Assembly (NCBI GenBank): GCA_021904315.1
Contig: CM038910.1
Location: 15,190,001-15,254,000 of the forward strand
Source: Sphagnum magellanicum
Lineage: Eukaryota > Streptophyta > Sphagnopsida > Sphagnales > Sphagnaceae
Direction: 5' to 3'
Length of the DNA: 64,000 nucleotides
The notes under the pieces were generated by a model, which was not told where the DNA came from, ran no database searches, and worked only from the letters and a program-made list of their open reading frames with translations. The stretch's first letter is position 1. Every line of letters begins with the position of its first letter. Positions 42,905 to 54,890 of this stretch are shown piece after piece. Position numbers and translations under genes: made by a program.

Positions 42905-43180
42905 GGCCCGCAGGGTTTTTCTTTTTTTTCTCAAAATTGTAAGTTAGGTGGGTTGGCCACCATCCACAAGAGCATTTAGCCAAATTTGGCTACCGGTTTT
43001 TTAATGAAACTCCAAATGTCCTGCACCCTTGCTCTTTTGTTGAGAAAATTTAGAAGCTATGGTCTAAATCTGGCGATTTTCAGCTTTTTTTCCCCCGAAA
43101 TATGGCGACTTTGGGCCATTTTTTCCAAAATAAATCATTTGTAGGATTTTGCGCTGCCTTTACTTTTTTTCTTTTTTGCC
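42905..43180. repeat. ATATGGCGA repeat module, copy 2
   Basis: It has the same order as the module at 35.73 kb: TTTTTCTCAAAATTGTAAGT, CATCCACAAGAG, the palindrome AGCCAAATTTGGCT (42978), then two units (AAATCTGGCGATTTTCAGC and AAATATGGCGACTTTGG), then AATAAATCATTTGTAGG. It has two units instead of about ten. It also sits upstream of a minus-strand gene, here about 1 kb before the CAF1 start. Confidence 0.8.
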
Positions 43181-44560
43181 AGGGAGTTGCCAAATTTTGC
43201 AGCCCAAAATTTTTTAATCTATCCCAGTGTTTTCCAACAAATTTGGAAATTTTTTGGGAAATTTTTTTTCTTGTGTAAATTCAACTAGTTTTGCCTAATT
43301 TTTGAGAAAATTCGTCAAATTTTCGATATCAAAAAAATATATATATAATTTGTTTTTTAAAAACCCTGGGTCAAGCTTAGTTTTTGAAACCCGGTATTTT
43401 TTTTAAGGAACAGAAAGAGAGAGAGAGGAGGGGGCGCCTGGGAGAGGGGGGGCGGGAGGCACACCGCCCGATGTTTGTTAGCCACCCGGGGGAAAACCGT
43501 AGACCTATGGTCATACGCGGTAAAAAGCAATATACCCAAAGACTTTCGTCCGTAGCTTCTGCCGGCGGCCGACCAGGAATGGGCCACGTTGCCCCGGTTG
43601 ACCCGGTACATGCAGAGACTCAGTGGACAGGGTTTTATTTACTAACGGGAAGCTGAAAATTCATCTAAAAGTAGATACCATTCATCCCCTGGAGTTCACC
43701 TGTTTCCGACCTTTACTTCACCTTTACTCTTATTACTTCTCTCTCCTCCTCAGAAGTGGACCCGTAAATAATAAGTTAATCAACGACCTCCAATTCCTAA
43801 CTAGCCTATCCACAGAGGTAGAATAGGCTGGTGGAATAGGCTGTTAGAATAGGCTGGTCTTACTTACTACCTACAGGCCACAATGAACCAGCACCCACCA
43901 GCACAACATCCACTGAATGCCCCCTTATTACTCAGTTGTGGATGAAACCTCAACTGAGTTAATATTTGGTTTCACCTTGGTAACCAATTCTGTAAGAAAT
44001 AGGTCTAATGTATAGGTAGATAGGTAGGAAAATAGGTAATTACTAGGTGAGTAGATGGTTTATACATAGGCAAGGGCTGTTTTTACTACCTACCTACTAA
44101 CAACCTGCTTGTGGGTTGTTAGTAAGTAGGTTAAAAAAAATAAGCAACGGAGCTAACCACCATGGTTAACTAGGGAATTGGAACCCAACCCTGACCACTT
44201 ATATAGAGAGGATGGCATCTTCCTTATAATGTTTGCCAAGGTTTGGCATCCCTCCAGGGCCCTCCACATTACGACCGAGAGTGCCCAGCGTCCGCCCGTA
44301 TTAATCCTCATCTTTAATCTCATATCGAATTTTTTTTGTGTAGGGTAACTGCCGAGGAGCAGCGAGGTCACAGATTTTCCGCTCAATAGCATGCCCTCCA
44401 GATACACTGAAAAATTTCTGCCGTTGCTTTTACGCAATTGTTAACACTGGATAAAGCTTGAAAAATAGCTCATGGTCCCCAAAATTGCGCCCCTCAGGAG
44501 AGGCCTAATTACTCTCGGAGCCTTATTTATTCCACACATTTTGACCCCGTAGTGTGTTTC
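43181..44560. other. Unassigned DNA with CpG-rich blocks and a dispersed-repeat copy
   Basis: Blocks 43420-43640 and 44210-44550 are richer in G+C and CpG than the flanking DNA, with words like GCCGGCGGCCGACC. ORFs here match nothing I know. They might be recent insertions or organelle-derived DNA; I could not recognise an organelle gene. Between them, 43925-44090 is an inverted copy of the element at 14.25-14.41 kb, followed by fragments shared with 9.6-9.75 kb. Confidence 0.5.
43925..44090 (+). repeat. Copy of the 14.25 kb GTATAAACC element fragment
   Basis: CTCAGTTGTGGATGAAACCT, AACTGAGTTAA, TTTCACCTTGGTAACC, GTAAGAAATAGGTC and AGTAGATGGTTTATACA occur in the same order as on the minus strand of 14255-14400. 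The second terminal arm is missing. Confidence 0.75.
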
Positions 44561-47500
44561 CAAAGAGTTGAATCAACGACAACCGAAAAGTGAGGACCAA
44601 AATATACCTTTTTCAAAAATGTTGAAGTTCTTTGGGGGTCGTTTCTCAATATATTATTATTGTTGTTCTTTCTTTTCAGGGTCAAATTATAAACACGGTT
44701 TCCATGACCGAATGTTTGTTTGTCTTGCAGAATCATACTTTGTTTTGGTGCAAAATTCTTGTGATCAAGGTGAATTGCTTGAGTATAGAAAAAAGAACAG
44801 AAGTTGTGAGATCTTGTTCCTTGTGAGAATATGAGTCAAATTGACATCAAACTGATGTCAATTGTAATTCATCTTTGTTTTCCATTATAGGGTTTGTAAC
44901 AAAAATCTGGAAACCTTTTTAATTATGATGTCAAATTCTTGGATGTGCATTGTTATATATTTATATATATATGGGTCATCATGTCGTGTGCATTGTTAGA
45001 TTTGGTGTTAACTCCCTAAAATATTAGCAAATTTGGAATCTATTTCGAATTATTGTGTTTTTGAGTTATTCAAAAACAAATTTAAAATTTCAGTGATGAA
45101 TATTTCAAAAAACTAGTACATGGGTGGTTTTCTATAAATTTTTGTATGCTCCTTATTGATTTTGCATTATCCTTCGTAAGGTCATTTCTGGACAATTCCA
45201 AAAACATTTGCACATATAACTCTCCCATTTCCAAGCCTAACTACCTCACATTTTTTCTAATATTTTTTTCTTATCTTTATAAGATATCTCACTTCTTTCT
45301 TAATAATTATTTCTTATCCTTGTAATTATTTCACCCCTTTCCTTACCCAGAAAAATGAATATGAAAAAACAAATTAACATGTGCCTTCTCATGCCCATGC
45401 TATTTATATTAATCAAAACAAAATTTAATATTCACATACATAATAATAAATTATTGATAATCATGTGGGAACGTAATAAGAAAGAAAATTATCACTAATA
45501 ATGCATAGCAATGCAGAGCCCAAGTTTCATCAAATAACAAGGCTAGGTCCTTTCTATGAAAGGATATCATTTCATAATCAACCTATTACTACCAAAAGAT
45601 TTAACCATAGTTTGTGTTGGGTAGAATGTAGGTTGAAACCACATTGGAAAGATATAGGTTTTTTGGGCAATATTAGAATCTAAATAATAAATATATAAAT
45701 ATTCTATGGATTTAGTATACATAACTTTTTCCGTAAAGCAACAAATGTATCAATTACAATGCTTTTTGAAATTAACATGTATGCAAAAACATGGACACAA
45801 ATAAGATCTATATTATATTGCAAGGTTAAATCCCTTTGAAGTTGAAACTTAGTCTAGATGAACATTCTTTCATAGAGTAGTTTTAATTGCCCATTTTCAC
45901 ATGTTCAGATGGTTTTGGTGATGGATTCATTGCCCCTTTAGCTTAGCCTTCTTGCCACTACATTTTAATTCAAAAATCATTAAAGATAACAAAAAACTTC
46001 TATATCATCTTCAGGGTGTTTTTTTTTCAATTTTGTGATGTAGTCAAATTGGCAATCATATGTATGAAAATTTATCGAAATTTAACTATAGGAAAAATAT
46101 GAAAATAAATGTTTTTTAAAGAATCATTTTCTATTTTGACAACTTGCTGGAACTTGTGACAATTTCCAAAAGAAAAAATATTTTTTAATTAGGGACATTT
46201 TTTTCACAAAAGTCCTCTGCACATGTTGAAATCATTATTTTCAGGTCAAAAAATGTAAGAATTCGCCCAAAAAAAAAACATTGGTCGTCCTATGTCCATT
46301 CCACTCATGTCCACAACTAGTTAGCAGTAGTTTTTATATGAAGAGGGGCCCCCATTTTGACCTAACAAGGAGTTGTTGGTTCAATTCACCATTGAAACCA
46401 GTTACATGTTAGGTATTATAATTTATCACCCATCCAATTTTTGGAAGGATTCATACCTTAGAGTTGTGAAACCTTGAAGGAGATCATGAAACCATGTTGC
46501 CTTTGTTATGTTAAAAATTATCTTAAAAACCACCACCCTCATAATAGAGGCACGAGTTCGACAAGTTTGAAAAACCACTCAATAATGGTGTTGTTGGTGA
46601 ACGTGAAATTGTAGGGTGTAGTGTAGCGGCACCGGGTGAAAAGCCACTTGTCACGCTTTAGTTGGCGAAATTGAAGTAAAGGGCCATATTGGGTGAAAAG
46701 TCACTCATGCTTAGTTTGCAAACTGATTGTCTTCTTTTCTTTTTTTCCTTTTTTTTTTTCCTCCTCCTTTTTTTTCCTCCTTTTTTCTCTTCTCAATGAT
46801 TGGCTTCTGACTACTCATGATTTTGCAAGATACAATAATAAAACCCCCACCACCGTCATCAAACCAATAAAAAAACTAAACCATGACTCTCTTTTTTTCT
46901 TGTTTAAACATATAGTTTCTCAAATCGTGTTTAAATTGTTGAATTTTTTAATAGTTTTTTTCTGAGGTTGTTAGGAAATTTGTTCTCCAAACTGTAGCTA
47001 AACCTAAGCTCCAAAACTCGAACTCAGTTCAGATTGCACATTGCAACTTGCCTGCATGAAGCTGAAATTGATAGTCAATAATCGTCAATCAGCCACACGA
47101 TGATGAATTCGTTCCTGGGACTTGTAAACAAATGTCAAACTCGTTTCCAATGTGATTCAAAAGTGGGAATCAATGGTTTAGAGAGGTTCGACCACGCAAA
47201 TTGGCATTGGCAAATATAAAACTAAGAAATCCCATGAAAACAACACATGTGGTATAGTTAATCACCAAGATCAAGAAAAATTAAGCTTTAAATATTTATT
47301 ATTATATTATGTGTATTATTACTATGTTACTCATTTCTTGTAAATAAAATATAGGTCACAAATAATGTGAACTTTGAAGGTTACTAATAATCCCTCGATG
47401 GCATTCCTTACTTTTTATCATTTAATTATTATGGACCTCTCTAGGCTTCAGGTTATTTTCAATGGACCCCCAATGATGCAGTGAAGTCTGATAAAGGACT

Positions 47501-47681
47501 CCCAATTGTCAGCAAATATCACATTCACAGAGTGTAATACTCCATGAGTGTATTCTCAAATAATTACAACTGACACAACATATGGTAGTACTACAGAACA
47601 ACACTTTTTCCAACAACTGGAAAGGAAAATGGGGGCCCATTTCAGTTGTCACCATAAAAAATAAACCATGTCTTGTGTAGG

Positions 47682-47713
<32 letters not shown>

Positions 47714-47860
47714 TTTATTTTAGTTATTTTATTTTAAGTGGGTGTTACTGAAAAATTTGTGATGAAAATTTTTCAGCAGATTTTCTTTTTCTTTTTCTAA
47801 TTATAATAACATTGTTCTTCCACACTAAAGGTTTGGCCACACTTGGCTTGCAACTAACAT
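44561..47860. other. AT-rich gene-free DNA
   Basis: No gene recognised. It contains a polypyrimidine stretch (46733-46795) and a long T run (47680-47708). Confidence 0.6.
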
Positions 47861-47879
47861 TACATTAACACCAACAAAT

Positions 47880-48545
47880 TGCCATGAATCATGGTACCCC
47901 AATTCTTGGCCTTGCAAGTTATCAACAATAATGTTTCCTAAACATTATTTCAACATGTCCACACATTGTGTTAATTAATAATTAAAATTATTTTTTTTTT
48001 TGAAGTTTGCAATGTAATTCACACTTACAAAAATTAACAATTTTTAGCATTGCAAGTTATCAATTATTTTTTGAACATCATTTCAACACATCCACACATG
48101 ATGTTAATTAATAATTGAATTTTTTTTTTGAGTTTACAACCTAATCCACACCTTCAAAGATTAATAATTCCTAATATTACATGTTATCATCAATTGTTTA
48201 AACATTATTTCAACATGTTCACACATGATGTTAATTAATAATTGACATTGAATTTTTCTTTGCAATTTGCAATCTAATAATACACACTTACAAATATCAA
48301 CATTTTTTATCATTGCAAGTTATCATCAATATTCTGAACATCATTTCAACATGTCCACACATGATGTGAATTAATAATTAAAATTAAGTTTTCTTTTGGA
48401 GTTTGCAACCTTATCCACACACCTACGAAAATTAACAATTTCTAACATTACAAGTTATTGTCAATTTCCTAAAACATTATTTTAACATGTTCACACATGA
48501 TGTTAATTAGTAACTAATATTGAATCAGTTTTTCAAAATTTTGCA
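47880..48545 (+). repeat. Five-unit AT-rich tandem array, ~130-bp period
   Basis: Each unit has AACATxATTTCAACATGTxC, CACACATGATGTTAATTAAT, a T run, AATxTAATCCACAC and TTxCAAGTTATCATCAAT. The CACACATGATG landmarks lie near 47960, 48092, 48220, 48354 and 48491, so the period varies from 128 to 137 bp. It looks like a young local satellite. Confidence 0.85.
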
Positions 48546-49002
48546 ATCTAATCCATCCAGAGGTAATATTTTCCCCCTTTTTTGAAAGATAAATAAATAA
48601 ATAAATAAATAAATAAAACAAGAAGAGGCATTCTAAAACATTGAATTAACTTGTTATTTTTTGAGACTTTAGTTAACATTGAATTTTTAACTCTAATTTT
48701 TTTAATTAATATTAATTAACAATAATTACTAACACCATCTTAACATAATGTCATTTCATATGCCACCTATAATCTAATGTTAATCAACATATTAGGTGTG
48801 GACTGGTGATTAAATTCCAAAATTTTCCCAATTCTTTTTGTTTAGGGTTTAGGGTTTAGACCAGCAAAATACACTGGTCTTGGCCTTCCCCAGAAGCTGT
48901 TGATTCTGAGCAGCTGATAAAGCAAACACATCATTGAGTTTCTTTGCTGGCCCAGACAACTAAGAGATGAATTATAACAACAGAGTAGTACTTTTGCGGC
49001 CA
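48546..49002. other. AT-rich spacer
   Basis: AAAT microsatellite at 48589-48618, then ATTAAT-rich DNA and the telomere-like run at 48838. No gene. Confidence 0.6.
48838..48858 (+). repeat. Interstitial telomere-type repeat
   Basis: Two and a half TTTAGGG units, about 150 bp before the 104-bp array. Confidence 0.8.
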
Positions 49003-49430
49003 AGATCAAATTCTAGATTCGAGAGCTGATCTGCTGTTGATTTTAGTCATATTCTGTGAACACCAATTTTACCTTCACCATGATTTCTGTGATGGGAAAG
49101 CTTGTGTGTTGTGTATTCAAGATTCGAGAGCTGGTCTGTGTTGATTTTACTCATATTCTGTGTACACCAATTTTAGCTTCACCATGATTTCTGTGATGGG
49201 AAAGCTTGTGTGTTGTGCATTCAAGATTCAAGAGCTGGTCTGTGTTGATTTTACTCATATTCTATGTACACCAATTTGACCTTCACCATGATTTCTGTGA
49301 TGGGAAAGCTTGCATGTTGTGTATTCATGATTTGAGAGCTGGTCTGTGTTGATTTTACTCATATTCTATATACAGCAATTTTACCTTCACCATGATTTCT
49401 GTGATGGGAAAGCTTGTGTATTGTGTATTC
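49003..49430 (+). repeat. Four-unit tandem array, 104-bp period
   Basis: GATGGGAAAGCTTG occurs at 49091, 49195, 49299 and 49403, exactly 104 bp apart. Each unit runs GATTCGAGAGCTGGTCTG, TTGATTTTACTCATATTCT, ACACCAATTTTACCTTCACC, ATGATTTCTGT. Copies differ by a few substitutions, so the duplications are recent. Confidence 0.93.
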
Positions 49431-50362
49431 ATTTTCAACCTGTAGCCTTGGACTCAGTAACTTCCTGTAGTATACAAAAATGCAGAAAACATGCTCATAT
49501 TGAAAATATCCTCACCAGTGTTTCATTCAATTCAAAAAAGTGATTTTGGCACAACTATTGACACTGCATAGAATGACTTTTGCTAGCCACTGCACAGTTT
49601 AAATCCTACTGTGAATTCACAAGATTGCTTGATTAGTCTCCACAATACAATCTCCACTGTTATTGATTGATCAGATTATTTAATTGGTCCACTTGCTTTG
49701 CTATTAGTGATCTCTGGCTTTTCAGAGTTTATGGATGGGGCTCAAGATATATAAATAAGTAATATATAAATAATGGATGTGAGAAATATTGATGCAAGCC
49801 TAAATAGGCAATCCGATGGGGATGCTCTTATGTATGTATGACCTAGTCAAATCTTCTCCGCTCTTCTGTTGGGCACACACCACCTCAACACCAGCCTTGT
49901 GTGGGCCCCTTGTTTTGGCAATGACCTACACAAAGAACCTGCAAAGAACTGTGAGTTTCTGGAAAGCTTGTACAAAGGTCCATTTTCTGTCAAGATAATT
50001 GATTCTCCAGTGGTGTCTCGGAGCCTTCATGAAGGCTGTCACCAGTGGTCCGCATTTCCAACTCAGCTCAATTGCTTGTTCACAAGCTCCTCTTGCTCTG
50101 TGGAAACTGGGCAATGGGTAGCCAACAAGGGCTATAGCAAGCAGAGTCTTGTGAATACTCCTCCAACTCAGAACTTCAAGCTGCTCACCTCACAAAACCA
50201 CATCAGAAACACAGGCGAAAGAGAGGCAGATCTTGGCTCTCCTTTTTGCCAAAAGTGTACAGATCATCAAGGTTTGTACCATGAGATCCAGAGTTTAAAA
50301 TCCTCTCCACCAGCTTCAAATCCTTTACAATTTTCTAAATGCATATGGAGATTTGTTTCATT
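49431..50362. other. Intergenic DNA, probable 3' region of the GT92 gene
   Basis: A plus-strand ORF of 170 codons (49869-50381) lies antisense to the gene's 3' end. It has no recognisable domain and no transcript signal, so I do not call it a gene. Confidence 0.5.
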
Positions 50363-53238
50363 TTATGATCTGCTAGCATGAGACTCCCAAATCAGCTCAC
50401 TGCTAGATTTATTTCTTTGGAATTGGCTAAGTGCAAAATCTCGAAGTGTAGTATCATTCAATTCACAAAACTTTTCTGCCCATGCAGGTGGCTCTACTGC
50501 CTTTGTACCCAAGCCAGGGGTTCTATCCACATGGTTCAACTTGTAATTATCACCCCAGTCAGGAACAAATGTTGCTACTCGATGGACAAATTTGGTCTTA
50601 AAATCCTCCCAGACCTGCATGAACATAAGAAATGGAAAAAATTAGTTGATGCCAGGACAATGATTCTCACATACACCTCTCACAAGGTCAACTTTCTTGC
50701 ATCCGGTAAGCTTGTTGTTCATATGCCATGAACTTGATTACACAGTTATTAAAGATCCAAACAAAAACAGCTGTGATCCTACTGAGATCATTGCATGTTT
50801 TTCATGACTTCAGAAAGCAGTAGGATCACTGCTGCATGTGCAGGATCTTAATATAGCTTGGTGCTAAATCAAGGTATGGGTACTGAATGTATACAAACTT
50901 GTTCGCACTCTGAAGACAAGAGAAAAGCAGCAACATAGGAAACTCAAAGAGGAATCAATAGAAACTGCAATTCATGAAATTGTGTTGTGTGAACAGAAAC
51001 AAAAACCTTCAATACCTGATACTTGTAGTGGTAGACAGCTGCCTGACCAATATTGGCCCGCACCTCCTGAAATGTGCTATGAAGATGAAAGTGATGAACC
51101 TGGCTACATAGCGTGGGTGAGAGTGCCACCAATCTAACAATTGATTTGACTCGTTTTGGTGCCCTCATCCTGCAGATATAATTCACAATCTGACCACTGC
51201 TGGGAAGAGTCACCAGACCCGAAGCCCCAAATGTGAAGCAAGGAATCTTCAACTGCCCCATTTTGCCTTCAACTATACTATTCTGATGAACAAGCATGTG
51301 TTGCAACGGTGATCCAACAACACTTGTCTCCACAGTTGACACCCCAGCAGCGTGCTCACTTGCATCATGTTTCTCCTGAGTAGTTTGATATCTTTCTTGG
51401 TTGGATATTGGTACTACCTGCCCCCCCCCCCAGAAAAAGGAAAAAAAAAAAGAGACCAAAAATGAACAAAAATCAGGCAGTACAAAAGTCAATCTACACA
51501 GTCTCCAACCCTAACAACAGGGAATCGCAAAAAAACAGTGCTCCGAAAAACAAGCTCCTAAGTTCCTTTGCACATTTGTGTCCAATTTCAATGCAGTGGT
51601 TTTGAATCAGATCATAGCTATCTAGTTGTACCATTGAGCTTGACGATGATGAGTTTCCCTCTGATGATAGATCCACATTAAGCTTCTGATTGCCAACAAT
51701 CGATTGTTTGTTTAAACCCTTGATGTAAGAGTATGGGAAGAGGAACTCATCAACGTCGATAAAAGCAACCCATTCACAGATTGGCATTGCCTGAGAGGCA
51801 CAATGAGAGAATCCCGCTTCTTGGGTTTTCAGCCATGGCCACACATGTCTACTCAGATTGAAATTACTAGATTGCAAGCTCTTCACAACAGAGTCGAGAT
51901 CATCATCACTGTTATTGTCATACAGGAAAAATCTCTCCACACCCATTCGGTCATGGAACATGACCCATTCCCGTAAGAATTTGGCACCATTCCAGACCAT
52001 GGTGCATGCACAGATTGTCATGTCTTTCTTGCTCTTCTCCAGATCCTCTAAGCCGTGTCTCTCCAAATCCGCAGCAGTTTTGATGTTACTGACAGAAGCT
52101 TGTTTGGTGAAATCATCAGCTACTGCAGCTTTGTTTGAGGAGGAGTTGTGCAGATTATCTCTTATAATGGTGGTGTGGCGGCTGTACCTTACAACAGATG
52201 GGAATCGTGTGCCATTTGCAAGCTGCAAGTGAACCAGCAACCCCACAAAAGAATCTCTTTGTTGAGGTGGAGGAAGAGGGCATCGGAAATTCTCCTGGCA
52301 TGATTCTGTCACCTGAGTATGAAAAGTGTTTCCAAACACACATTGAAGGTCTTGAGGAGCTTCTCCTTTCTTGGTAACCACAATTCCCTTGGCAAAAAGG
52401 AGCACGAAACCCTCCTCTTCGTACACCACTATCTGGTAAACCACTTTCTTCCAAGAGATTGCACCATACTGTGCTTTCGATGGCAGCTGCCTTGTTGTTA
52501 GTCTCTGAATCTGGAGACTGACGAATTTTCCTACCAAGGATGATTTCAAGGTTTTGCTGCTTGGGTGCTCACAGCGTACAAACCCTTGATCTATGGCTAG
52601 CACTTTAGTTCTAACATGAGCACCATATATACACATGACCAGCTCCTCCTGCTGATGATCTCCATACAGTAGTTTCCTAGGGTTGCTGCTTTCGCCACCA
52701 CCAGCTTCTTCTTCATGGAAAAGAGTGGAATTCAATAGCAAGAGTACATGCTCTGGGAAGGACACGGCAGCATCCACAAACACCGGCCTCTCTGCTGCTG
52801 CTGCTGCTGCAAGTGCTGCAAGAAGACGCTGTTGTTGTTGTTGGTCTCTGTACGTGGATTGCCGCTCTGATTTCGGCTGCTGCAGCAGATTCAGGCAGCC
52901 GTGATCGGAAGTTTTTTGATGACATCCTGGAATTTTATCTACACAAGTGTGAGATCACCGAAGTATGACAGAGTAGTACGTCGTCTTCGCACAACAACAA
53001 CAACGTCCGTCCAGACTAGCAAATCAAAAAGAAAGCAATAACAGGAGCTTCGAGGTTTTTTCTCACCTCCAAGACTAGCAGCGTCCGGCAAGCACACCAA
53101 CACAAACAACGCAGCAGTGGCCAAAACGAGCAGCAATCGAAGCCAGTAAGAAACGCTGGATGCGCAAACTGCTGCCACCACCGCAACAGCTCCTCGCGCT
53201 CTCCTTCCGACCCTAGTAGACTCTCGTTCTCTCATCAT
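50363..53238 (-). CDS. Glycosyltransferase family 92 (DUF23) protein, type II membrane protein
   Basis: Four exons on the minus strand: 53067-53238, 52926 to about 51632, 51417-51016 and 50614-50363, about 706 residues. Exon 1 encodes a basic N-terminus and one membrane anchor (about residues 31-51, YWLRLLLVLATAALFVLVCL), as in Golgi type II glycosyltransferases. After a Gln/Ala-rich stem, the GT92 domain starts near residue 361: CTMVWNGAKFLREWVMFHDR, FFLYDNNSDDDL, and FIDVDEFLFP with a DxD-type motif at 448-450. Exon 3 adds IPCFTFGASGL, RAPKRVKSIVR and YHYKYQ; exon 4 adds VWEDFKTKF, VPDWGDN, PGLGTKAVEPP and LRDFAL. Phases agree at introns 1 and 3. The exon 2 donor is uncertain: ATG/GTACAA at 51632 keeps the frame, but a later site is possible. 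Plant GT92 includes galactan synthases (GALS); this one looks more like the other, less characterised plant clade. Substrate unknown. Confidence 0.87.
50768..50834. repeat. Hairpin inside GT92 intron 3
   Basis: CAGCTGTGATCCTACTG (50768-50784) pairs with CAGTAGGATCACTGCTG (50818-50834) at 16 of 17 positions with a 33-base spacer. The GCTGTGATC core resembles the hairpins at 38.3 and 38.6 kb. Confidence 0.7.
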
Positions 53239-54100
53239 AGTGTCAAAATGTAGAGTAAGCCCAACTCCAAATACGGCAACATATCTAAGTTGGTTGCAAT
53301 CCTAGGCTTCAGATCACGAACTTCCTCCCCAAAAAAAGCTCAAGAACAAAACATCTCCAGACTTGATCATGCAGAAAATCTGCAACCCCAGCTTCTATCG
53401 AGTCTCTCTCATCATCATCAGAACACAACTCATGGATTGCAACTCATAAACATCACCACTAGAAAACACAAACCCCAAAGGAAGAAGAAGAAGAAGAATA
53501 AATAAATAAATAAATAAGATTCTGATTTTGCGACCAATAATCTCAAGCTCAAACCGGTGTTCACAAACTCATCACAAACTCGACAGCTCTTGGGCAAGAG
53601 TTTACTAAATTTGACCCAAGGAGTTGGGTTGTGCTGCAGCTGCTGCTGCTGCTGCTGTAAGTGTAAACACTTAACCACTCCTAAACATGCTGCTACTTAT
53701 CTGCGTGATTTTCTGAGCGAGTGATGAAAAAAAGAATGGGAGGTGATCATGATGCTGATGATAATTATGAGCTTTCTGGAGATGATGATGAGGATGAGGA
53801 GGAGGAGCTTGCTGAATGCAGCAAGCGACCAAACTTCTCTTCTCCAGAAATCCACTTCAACCAAACGTCTACTACTGTCCCACTTGCGCTGCTCTTCTCC
53901 GCATTGGGTGAAGCAGAGCCCACGTTGGTACCAGTTTTGTCCGGTTCTTTGATTTCTAAAGGAGCCTTCGTTCCAGTTTTTAACTCTTTTTTTCTTTGGG
54001 GGGCGGGGTGGGGTTTTAATGGAACCTCCTCTGGTGTGGTCTTGAGACCAGTTCTTTGAATTTTTTTAAAACCTTCAATTTTACTCATTTTCACAAAGAA
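53239..54100. other. Upstream region of the GT92 gene
   Basis: CAG/CTG runs near 53640-53660, an AAGAA/AATA microsatellite (53477-53518) and a GAT/GAG run (53760-53812). The two ORFs of about 112 codons near 53.72-54.1 kb, one on each strand, are products of these runs. No TATA box could be chosen. Confidence 0.5.
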
Positions 54101-54569
54101 TTTCAAGTCAGTCTAGCAGCTCATGACCCCAAGGTCCCACTTTCATCTCCATCACACACAATTTTTATTTATTTATAAATGTATTTGTTCAACTTAGTAA
54201 CACGTAACTCAAGATAAAGATTAAATAATATTTAATTATGTACAACCAATCAAATGCAATAACTTGTATAAAATGTAAGGCACAAGCTTATGGTTTTTCA
54301 AATAATAACTCTGTTTTATGTATAGAGAACCTGAACTTGTTTGATAGGTAGAGTGTTCTTAGGATGGGCTATTCATCAAGGCCAAAACTAATGGCAACCA
54401 AATTTAGGAATAGAATTTCCATGCAACCAATGAGAAGTGGCTTCATGGAGTGAAGGGACCTCCCTTTTTTGTCTTGTGGGGGAAGTGGGGAGTTTTCTTT
54501 TCAAGTTGTGTTTTGGTGTGGAGAGTGAACTGTCCATTGTTCACTTTCCACTTGGAGAGTGGAGCCTCA

Positions 54570-54890
54570 ACTTTCCATGCAAGGTTTTTTTTTTTTTTTT
54601 TTTTTTGACCTTTTTGGGGAGGGAGGGGTGGTCAAAGCAAAGAGTTCCCAAGTTCCTGACATGTTCCTCAAAGAGTTCCCAATAGCACCTCTATTTTATC
54701 CCATATGCTTTCCTCCTTTGGGCCAAAGGGGAAGAACTCTACACTTCAAAATAGAACCTACTATTTTGGGGAGCCTCCATCGTTTTGTCTCATTTTCTTT
54801 TTGAGTGATGGGCCAATCAAATTCCTCATTGTGGGAAAAAAAATTTGAACTTGTGAGGCACCTCATCTAATGAATGGGAGAGGTGAATAG
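54570..54890 (+). repeat. Dispersed repeat copy 2 (TTCCCAA / GGGCCAATCAAA family)
   Basis: Same block order as 22.08-22.45 kb: T run, GGGGAGGGAGGGG, AGAGTTCCCAA, AGTTCCCAATAGCACCT, ATCCCATATGCTTT, GGGCCAAAGGGGA, ATTTTGGGGAGCCTCCAT, GTGATGGGCCAATCAAAT and CTTGTGAGGCA. The copies are in the same orientation, 32 kb apart. Confidence 0.75.

Noticed and set aside
49869-50381. 170-codon plus-strand gene antisense to GT92
   Set aside because: It overlaps the 3' end of a well-supported gene on the other strand and has no recognisable domain.
53721-54106. Acidic or serine-rich proteins of about 112 codons on either strand
   Set aside because: Both are translations of a GAT/GAG run and neighbouring low-complexity DNA, opposite each other.
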